Below, piece by piece: positions 6,150-10,689 of a stretch of 10,689 bases of DNA; the first letter of the stretch is position 1, and the number at the start of each line of letters is the position of its first letter. Source of the stretch: Gammaproteobacteria bacterium (GTDB lineage: Bacteria; Pseudomonadota; Gammaproteobacteria; Burkholderiales; Burkholderiaceae_E); contig JAUIAI010000032.1 in the NCBI GenBank assembly GCA_030425615.1, positions 1-10,689 of the forward strand, written 5' to 3'. The notes under the pieces are model-generated. The model saw nothing but the letters and a program-made list of their open reading frames with translations, ran no database searches and had not been told where the DNA came from. A program made the position numbers and the translations under genes.

Positions 6150-7268
6150 GTGAGCACCCCCTCTTCCCGCCAGATCACCGAACTTCGCGACCCGGTAGAG
6201 CGTGTCGACAGCGCACCGCCGGAAACCGCGGATCAGGCTCGCGACGCGGCCGTGGCGCACGCGACGGCACGCACCGCGGAGTCCCGCGCGTCGGTGCTGG
6301 CGGACGTGGGCGGCGGCGCACCGGATGACGAAGACCACCGGCAGGCCATCGACGCCCTGCTGGACGATGCCTCCTCGGATGACCTGGCGCTCGTGCGCGA
6401 CGTCCTGCAGAACAAGGTCGGAAGGCGCGGCCGGCGTGGGCGCGCAGATCCCGATGAGGAGCTGAATCCGGACTGGCGGGACGGTGCCTACCCTTATCGC
6501 AACCGGATGTCCCGCCGCCGCTACGAGGCGCAGAAGTACGAGTTGCAGGTCGAGTTGCTCAAGCTGCAGGCCTGGGTCAAGGAGAACCAGCGCCGCGTCA
6601 TCGTGCTGTTCGAGGGGCGCGACGCCGCGGGCAAGGGAGGTGCGATCAAGCGCTTCATGGAACACCTGAATCCTCGCGGCGCGCGTGTGGTGGCACTCGA
6701 GAAACCGACCGAGACCGAGCGCGGCCAGTGGTACTTCCAGCGCTACGTCGAGCACCTGCCCACGTCCGGCGAAATGGTGATGTTCGATCGCTCCTGGTAC
6801 AACCGTGCCGGCGTCGAACGGGTCATGGGCTTCTGCTCGGAAGACGAGTACATCGAGTTCTTCCGCCAGGCGCCGGAGTTCGAACGCCATCTCGTGCACA
6901 GCGGCACACAGCTGTTCAAGTTCTGGTTCTCGGTCAGCCAGGACGAACAGCGCCGGCGATTCAAGGCCCGTCGCGTGCATCCGCTGAAACAGTGGAAGCT
7001 CAGCCCGGTGGATCTGGCCTCGCTCGACAAGTGGGAGGACTACACACGCGCCAAGGAGGCCATGTTCTTCCACACGGACACGGCCGACGCCCCGTGGATC
7101 GTGATCAAGTCCGATTGCAAGAAGCGCGCGCGGCTCAACGCGATGCGCTACCTACTGCACAAGATGCCGTATCAGGGCAAGGACATCGAACGCATCGGCC
7201 CGGTCGACCCACTGATCGTGGGCCGTGCGAACCTCGTCTACGAGCGCGGCGAAGCGCCCTCGGTCTGA
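6150..7268 (+). CDS. ppk2: Polyphosphate kinase 2 (PPK2 family)
   Basis: A 372-residue protein. The conserved P-loop kinase core begins near residue 113 (AYPYRNRMSRRRYEAQ). Walker A is at 156-164 (GRDAAGKGG), followed by IKRFMEHLNPRGARVVAL. Walker B is MVMFDRSWYNRAGVERVMGFC (209-229, with D213-R214). The lid region is RRRFKARRVHPLKQWKLSPVD (268-288), and the tail has WIVIKSDCKKRARLNAMRYLLHKMPY (316-341). PPK2 enzymes transfer phosphate between polyphosphate and nucleotides in the cytoplasm. The sequence style and single kinase domain fit class I, usually NDP to NTP, but class cannot be proven by eye. The first 110 residues are an Ala/Asp/Glu-rich extension ending in a basic patch (GRRGRRGR, 91-98), longer than a minimal PPK2 and probably flexible. 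The gene is monocistronic and divergent from the hydrolase operon. Confidence 0.93.
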   Translation: MSTPSSRQITELRDPVERVDSAPPETADQARDAAVAHATARTAESRASVLADVGGGAPDDEDHRQAIDALLDDASSDDLALVRDVLQNKVGRRGRRGRADPDEELNPDWRDGAYPYRNRMSRRRYEAQKYELQVELLKLQAWVKENQRRVIVLFEGRDAAGKGGAIKRFMEHLNPRGARVVALEKPTETERGQWYFQRYVEHLPTSGEMVMFDRSWYNRAGVERVMGFCSEDEYIEFFRQAPEFERHLVHSGTQLFKFWFSVSQDEQRRRFKARRVHPLKQWKLSPVDLASLDKWEDYTRAKEAMFFHTDTADAPWIVIKSDCKKRARLNAMRYLLHKMPYQGKDIERIGPVDPLIVGRANLVYERGEAPSV

Positions 7269-7284
7269 GCATGGCGGGCCATGC
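7269..7284. terminator. Short hairpin in the convergent PPK2/DUF1272 gap
   Basis: GCATGG (7269-7274) and CCATGC (7279-7284) form a perfect 6-bp stem with a 4-base loop directly after the PPK2 stop. An overlapping alternative pairs GCGGG (7274-7278) with CCCGC (7284-7288). No T-run follows on either strand, so terminator function is only suggested by position in the 34-base convergent gap. Confidence 0.35.
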
Positions 7285-7302
7285 CCGCTGCCCGCGTCGT
7301 GC

Positions 7303-7611
7303 TCAGCGCTCTTCGGGCGGGATGTCCGCCACGGTTTGCACGAATCGCTCGATGTCGGCCTCGGAATGCTTGAGATGGCGTCGCTGCGTGCCGGCCGCGT
7401 GGTGCTCGAGCCCGACCCCCGGGCGACGCGCCGCCCGGGGCCGCACGGGACGCGGCGCGAATCCACCGCCGCAATTCGGGCAGACGTTGCGCAGATGAAC
7501 CCGCACGCAATCGGCGCAGAACGTGCACTCGTAGGAACAGATCCTGGCGGCATCGGATGCCGGCGGCAAATCCCGGTCACACCACTCGCAGTTGGGGCGC
7601 AGTTCCAGCAT
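7303..7611 (-). CDS. DUF1272 domain Cys-rich (probable zinc) protein
   Basis: A 102-residue protein. The first 50 residues match DUF1272: MLELRPNCEWCDRDLPP (1-17), then ICSYECTFCADC (24-35) and VCPNCGGGFAPRP (43-55). The cysteines fall in pairs (C8/C11, C25/C29, C32/C35, C44/C47), a spacing suited to one or two structural zinc ions. The family has no known function, and its small size suggests a binding or adaptor role. The C-terminal half is Arg/Ala-rich with the stretch RRHLKHSEADIERFVQTVADIPPEER (77-102), which goes beyond the short basic tail usual for the family. The ATG at 7609-7611 shares one base with the TGA of the preceding gene (TGATG), so translation is probably coupled to it. Confidence 0.82.
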   Translation of the reverse strand: MLELRPNCEWCDRDLPPASDAARICSYECTFCADCVRVHLRNVCPNCGGGFAPRPVRPRAARRPGVGLEHHAAGTQRRHLKHSEADIERFVQTVADIPPEER

Positions 7612-8066
7612 CAGGCGAAGACCGGCAGGGGTGCGCGATCGGGCGCGACGAAACTTGCCCGCGCCTCGTCGCTGAACAGTCTCCCTGGGCTGTAGTGCAC
7701 ACCCATCAGGCCGGCGTCCAGCAGCCGGGGATTGGCCCGCAGGAACTCTCGCGACGAGCTCGTCGCGGGCGAGCGCTCGATGAACAGCCGCACGGCACTC
7801 ATCCAGGCGAGCGTGAGCGTGGCGTGGTACTTGGCGTCCGGTTCGATACAGTGGGTCTCGAGAAACGCCCGCAGCGACTCGCGCATCTCACCGACCGCCG
7901 AATCGAATCCGCTCTGGCAAAGCAGACAGTAGGCCACCCGCAGATGCGCGCGGTGATCGAACTCCGAAGGCTGCAGCGCGCCCTCGCGAAAGGCCCGGTA
8001 AAGCGCCAGATCGTCAACATCGGGGACATGGGACGGCGGCGCGCCGGCCGTGTCATTCTCGGTCAT
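7611..8066 (-). CDS. Conserved protein of unknown function with HxxH and YHxT motifs
   Basis: A 151-residue, mostly helical soluble protein that I cannot name. Visible conserved-looking blocks are LALYRAFREGALQPSEFDHRAHLRVAY (20-46, with H38 and H41 as HxxH), AVGEMRESLRAFLE (57-70), KYHATLTLAWMSAV (79-92, with Y80, H81, T83, T85) and HYSPGRLFSDEAR (124-136). The order F-x-H-x-x-H, YH-x-T-x-T and YS-x-x-R-LFS looks like a real family signature, possibly a metal or small-ligand site formed by H38, H41 and H81. That is inference. I chose the ATG at 8066 because GGAGGAG lies 9 bases before it. Starts at 8084 and 8123 would add 6 and 19 residues without family pattern. It is the first gene of a two-gene unit with the DUF1272 gene, joined by a TGATG overlap. 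Confidence 0.7.
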   Translation of the reverse strand: MTENDTAGAPPSHVPDVDDLALYRAFREGALQPSEFDHRAHLRVAYCLLCQSGFDSAVGEMRESLRAFLETHCIEPDAKYHATLTLAWMSAVRLFIERSPATSSSREFLRANPRLLDAGLMGVHYSPGRLFSDEARASFVAPDRAPLPVFA

Positions 8067-8075
8067 GGTCGTCGA

Positions 8076-8082
8076 CTCCTCC
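8076..8082 (-). promoter_or_regulatory. Ribosome-binding site deciding the start of the 151-residue protein
   Basis: The minus strand reads GGAGGAG here, nine bases before the ATG at 8066. The two alternative in-frame ATGs further upstream have no comparable site. Confidence 0.55.
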
Positions 8083-8131
8083 ATAGCCACGGCGCTTCGT
8101 TCGAGCCACGCCGGGCCGCGCATTGTGCGCT

Positions 8132-8137
8132 ATGATC
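8132..8137 (+). promoter_or_regulatory. Possible -10 box for the 294-residue exported protein gene
   Basis: TATGAT matches five of six positions of the sigma70 -10 consensus and lies 145 bases before the ATG at 8282 in the divergent gap. No good -35 is present at 16-18 bases. If used, it would give a leader of about 140 bases that contains the inverted repeat at 8164-8189. Confidence 0.3.
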
Positions 8138-8163
8138 CGCCCCCCGCCAACCCTGTCAGCCGG

Positions 8164-8189
8164 CCCGACACCGGCGCGCGGGTGTCGGG
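8164..8189. promoter_or_regulatory. Perfect 9-bp inverted repeat in the leader of the 294-residue protein gene
   Basis: CCCGACACC (8164-8172) and GGTGTCGGG (8181-8189) are exact reverse complements around an 8-base G/C spacer. No T-run follows on either strand, so it is not an intrinsic terminator. It sits in the 215-base divergent gap downstream of the possible TATGAT box, which suits an operator or a 5' leader hairpin. I recognise no known riboswitch in the rest of this gap. Confidence 0.5.
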
Positions 8190-8281
8190 AAACGTGGGCT
8201 CTTGCCGGTACCCGCCTTCGGATTCCTGCCCGACGACCGTTGGCGCTCCGATCCTGCATCGATTGGTGAACGGAACTGCCT

Positions 8282-9166
8282 ATGTTCGATGACGACCCCG
8301 GGTCCCGCGCGACTCGAACGAACCGACGACCCGGCGCTGCCCCGGTTCCGCGGCAGTCCGGCCCGGGGGTCCCCGCCCGCCGCCGATTGCTCGAAGCGAT
8401 GGCCGCCCTGGGTTTGGGCACGCCGGCTGCGCTGGCCCGCGCGCACTGCCCGCCGATCGAGTTCACCCGGCCGCCCGAGGGCACGTTGCTGCGCGGGCCT
8501 GCCGCGCTCGTCGTCACGCACGCGACGTCCATGTACGATGCCCGGCTTGCCACGAAGCGCGGGCTCGACGCCCTGGTCGGCCACGCGCGCCTGGCCCGCC
8601 TGCCGGTGATCTACCTGGCCGACGACAGCCCGCCGGCGACGTACTTCGCCGACGACTGCCGACCGACGGCCTGGTGGTTCTCGGAGGGCGGAGAACTCAC
8701 CGCCGGAATCGACACGGACACCGTCCTGCTGGCCGGCGGACACCTCGAGATCTGTCTGCGCCGCACAGTGTTCGCACTGCTGGATCAGTGGTCGATCCTC
8801 CCGCCCAGGGATCGCACGATCCGGCTGGTCGCCGACGCGGTCTACTCGAACGGACGCGACGTTCCGGAGCAGGCGCCCTACGCCGCCGAGGTGAGCCGCT
8901 TCCTCGACGTGGTGGCCGCCGGGCGGCCCGGAGGCGAGCACTGGCGCAAGCTCACGCTCCTCGAGACCCTCTCGCTGATCCGCGCGCCGGATGCCGGCCT
9001 CGCCTGGCTGGCCGAAACCCTTCCGGCCGGCTCCCGGGTGTTGCCCCCCGGCTGGCGCATCCGAGTGGTCCTGGACGGAACGCACCGTGCGGTCCTACGC
9101 GAGCCGCGGGGTCGCGCCACGGCCACCCTGACCTACGACGTCGTACCCTCGATGATCGAAAACTGA
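8282..9166 (+). CDS. Uncharacterised protein, probable Tat export signal and isochorismatase-like core
   Basis: A 294-residue protein I do not recognise by name. After a 32-residue polar, Pro/Arg-rich leader comes RRRLLEAMAALGLGTPAALARA (33-54), which reads as a twin-arginine signal with h-region and an ARA|H cleavage site. The Glu in the h-region and the long n-region are unusual. The next part has the order of a Rossmann-like cysteine-hydrolase (isochorismatase) fold: a first strand ALVVTH (75-80), the helix DALVGHARLARLPVIYLADD (96-115), then DTVLLAGGHLEICLRRTVFALL (146-167) and RTIRLVADAVYS (178-189). C158 sits where the family nucleophile would be, but the usual Asp on strand 1 is replaced (T79/H80) and no matching Lys is seen. 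The protein may therefore be non-hydrolytic or binding only. A further domain of about 100 residues follows. The start ATG is the only reasonable one; its ribosome-binding site is weak. Gene reality is well supported, function is not. Confidence 0.65.
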   Translation: MFDDDPGSRATRTNRRPGAAPVPRQSGPGVPARRRLLEAMAALGLGTPAALARAHCPPIEFTRPPEGTLLRGPAALVVTHATSMYDARLATKRGLDALVGHARLARLPVIYLADDSPPATYFADDCRPTAWWFSEGGELTAGIDTDTVLLAGGHLEICLRRTVFALLDQWSILPPRDRTIRLVADAVYSNGRDVPEQAPYAAEVSRFLDVVAAGRPGGEHWRKLTLLETLSLIRAPDAGLAWLAETLPAGSRVLPPGWRIRVVLDGTHRAVLREPRGRATATLTYDVVPSMIEN

Positions 9167-9205
9167 GCGCGCACGTGACGGCCACGGCCGCCGCGTGCCG
9201 CGGTC

Positions 9206-9814
9206 TCACGCACCGCCTTCCGCCATGACACTGTGGCGGGGATGTCCGGCCACGCGGTCCAGCCACGCACGGATGGCCGGGTACGCTTCGAGCGTCACGC
9301 CGCCCTCGTGAGCCACGTGCGTATAGGCGTACAAAGAGAAGTCCGCAATGGTCATTCGCCCGCCGACGAAGAATTCGTGCCCCGCCAGGTGCCGCTCCAT
9401 CACGAGCAGGGCATCTTTCGCCCTGGCCTGGCAGCGCGCGAGTTCTTCACGCCGCGCTTCGGGCGTGCCCTGGTACCGCACGATGAAACGGGCGACGGCC
9501 ACCGCCGGCTCGTGACTGTACTGCTCGAAGAACTGCCAGGCGAGCACTTGCGCACGCGCCCAGGCATCGTCCGGGAGGAAGTCGGTGCCGTCGGCCAGGT
9601 AGTTCAGGATCGCGTTCGACTCCGGCAGGACCCGGCCGTCGTCGAGCTCGAGCACGGGGATCTTGCCGTTGGCATTCAACGCGAGAAAGCGCTCGGTGCG
9701 CGTGTCACCCCTGAGGATGTCGACGTCGACCCACTCGTGAGCCGTGCCCAGGTGATGCAAGAGCAGCTGGATCTTGTAGCAGTTGCCGGAGAGCCGGTCA
9801 CCGTATACGCGCAT
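9206..9814 (-). CDS. Glutathione S-transferase family protein
   Basis: A 202-residue cytosolic GST. The N-terminal thioredoxin-like domain (1-77) has the active-site region GDRLSGNCYKIQ, with S9, N11 and C12 as candidates to activate glutathione. The cis-proline is in GKIPVLELDDG (P53), and the PESNAIL segment (64-70) carries the E65-S66 pair that binds the glutathione gamma-Glu. The C-terminal helical domain has the GGRMTIADFSLYAYTHVA segment (151-168) with the conserved folding box T155..D158. Members conjugate glutathione to electrophiles or act as reductases or isomerases. The electrophile here is unknown. It lies 42 bases downstream of the ABC ATPase gene in the same direction and may be read through from it. 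The ribosome-binding site is weak. The nearby epoxide hydrolase is a functional parallel only, not the same operon. Confidence 0.92.
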   Translation of the reverse strand: MRVYGDRLSGNCYKIQLLLHHLGTAHEWVDVDILRGDTRTERFLALNANGKIPVLELDDGRVLPESNAILNYLADGTDFLPDDAWARAQVLAWQFFEQYSHEPAVAVARFIVRYQGTPEARREELARCQARAKDALLVMERHLAGHEFFVGGRMTIADFSLYAYTHVAHEGGVTLEAYPAIRAWLDRVAGHPRHSVMAEGGA

Positions 9815-9856
9815 CGCGGTCGCTTCGCGGAAGAGTCGAAACGCAGCGCGGCCCGC

Positions 9857-10689
9857 TCACGCAGCCGCCCGCAGCGAACCCAGCTTGGGCATGAGATCCA
9901 GCAGATGGCGGCTGTATTCGTGCTGCGGCGAGGTGAACAGGGTCTCCGCCTCCGCCACCTCGAGCAGGCGACCGTTGCGCATGACGCCGATCCGGTCACA
10001 GACTTGACGGATCACGGGCAGGTCGTGGCTGATGAACAGCATGGTCAGCCCGAGTTCCTCCTGAAGATCCTTGAGCAGGTTGAGGATCTGTGCCTGGATG
10101 GAGACGTCCAGTGCGGAAGTGGGTTCGTCGCAGAGCAGGAAGCGCGGCCGGGTGGCAAGCGCCCGGGCGATCGAGATGCGTTGCCGCTGGCCGCCCGAGA
10201 ACTCGTGCGGGAAGCGCTTGGCCGCGGCGGCCCCCAGGCCCACCACGTCGAGCAGTTCGTCCACGATGCGGGCGGCTTCGCCACGGCTCCTGGCGAGTCC
10301 GTGGAAGTGGATGGGCTCGGCCACGATGTCACGCACCCGCATGCGCCCGTTCAGCGAAGAGAACGGATCCTGGAAGATCATCTGCATCTGACGCCGCCAG
10401 GGCGCGGCATCCGCGCGTCGCTTCAGCGCCGTGAGCTCGGTGCCGGCGAAGAACACCTTGCCGCCGCTGGGCGTGTGGATGCCCGTGATCAGACGTGCGA
10501 TCGTGGACTTGCCGGAGCCACTCTCGCCCACCAGGCCGAAGACCTCACCCGCGCGGATCTCGAACGAGACGTCCTTGACCGCATCCAGATAGAGCCGGTT
10601 GCGTTTCAGCACCGCTGCCCGCGTGGTGAACCGCATGGACAGATTCTCGATGCGGACCAGCGGCTCGCCGGGCGCGATGCTCTCGCCCG
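9857..10689 (-). CDS. Oligopeptide/dipeptide-type ABC transporter ATP-binding protein, 5' end outside the window
   Basis: An ABC ATPase of the DppF/OppF group. Counting from the Met at 10634-10636, Walker A is GESGSGKST (37-45), the Q-loop FQDPFSSLN (88-96), the signature FSGGQRQR (146-153), Walker B FLLCDEPTSALD (166-177) and the H-loop ISHD (202-205). A C-terminal stretch PQHEYSRHLLDLMP (237-250) resembles the oligopeptide-transporter HPY extension. It would energise import of peptides, or of nickel or other substrates handled by this family, at the inner membrane. The apparent ATG at 10636 is not the true start. The frame stays open to the window edge, and the 17 codons before it include PLVRIENLS, the first beta strand expected of the domain. 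The start, and whether this is a separate DppF-like protein or the second half of a double ATPase, therefore lie beyond 10689. The permease genes are not visible. Confidence 0.93.
   Translation of the reverse strand, partial: GESIAPGEPLVRIENLSMRFTTRAAVLKRNRLYLDAVKDVSFEIRAGEVFGLVGESGSGKSTIARLITGIHTPSGGKVFFAGTELTALKRRADAAPWRRQMQMIFQDPFSSLNGRMRVRDIVAEPIHFHGLARSRGEAARIVDELLDVVGLGAAAAKRFPHEFSGGQRQRISIARALATRPRFLLCDEPTSALDVSIQAQILNLLKDLQEELGLTMLFISHDLPVIRQVCDRIGVMRNGRLLEVAEAETLFTSPQHEYSRHLLDLMPKLGSLRAAA

Noticed and set aside
5943..7073. A 376-codon open frame antisense to the PPK2 gene
   Set aside because: PPK2 on the other strand has intact Walker motifs and a good ribosome-binding site. The antisense product shows no recognisable domain.
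8050..8292. An 80-codon plus-strand open frame across the divergent gap
   Set aside because: It overlaps the start of the 151-residue gene and the inverted repeat, has no ribosome-binding site and no recognisable composition. Read as chance.
9167..9205. Possible hairpin GCACG/CGTGC between the 294-residue protein and GST genes
   Set aside because: Only 5 bp with a large loop and no T-run. Expected by chance in DNA this rich in G and C.

Overview
The window is GC-rich (by eye about two thirds G+C) with G/C-ending codons, dense short operons, a Tat-dependent TRAP substrate-binding protein, a class I-type PPK2 and a DUF3750 gene. This fits a free-living Pseudomonadota bacterium. I cannot name the genus. 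Nothing in it looks mobile: I see no transposase, integrase, tRNA, rRNA or CRISPR array.

Left part (1-3640). A denD-like NAD-dependent dehydrogenase reads rightwards. It faces a leftward two-gene unit, a DUF3750 membrane-anchored protein followed by a VOC/glyoxalase-fold protein with an ATGA stop/start overlap. Divergent from this unit, a Tat-exported TRAP-type solute-binding protein reads rightwards and ends at a strong intrinsic terminator. No TRAP membrane subunits are present beside it. The divergent intergenic region holds a nested inverted repeat next to a possible -10 box.

Middle part (3683-7268). A compact leftward operon runs epoxide-hydrolase-like alpha/beta hydrolase -> TfoX N-terminal-domain protein -> SnoaL/NTF2-like protein -> GNAT acetyltransferase. 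Two junctions overlap (ATGA, GTGA) and the third is a 16-base gap carrying a near-ideal Shine-Dalgarno sequence. Divergent from it is a polyphosphate kinase 2 gene with a GTG start and a long N-terminal extension.

Right part (7303-10689). A leftward coupled pair encodes an uncharacterised His-rich 151-residue protein and a DUF1272 Cys-rich protein. Divergent from it is a 294-residue protein of unknown function that I read as a probable Tat-exported, catalytically altered isochorismatase-like protein. Its leader carries a perfect 9-bp inverted repeat. A glutathione S-transferase and an oligopeptide-type ABC ATPase (5' end beyond the window) read leftwards at the right edge.

Overall this looks like chromosomal housekeeping and accessory metabolism: sugar-acid oxidation, organic-acid or sugar-acid uptake, detoxification (hydrolase, GST, glyoxalase fold), polyphosphate-driven nucleotide phosphorylation and peptide import. 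No obvious new defence or mobile system is visible. The two orphan families at 7303-9166 are the least explained part.
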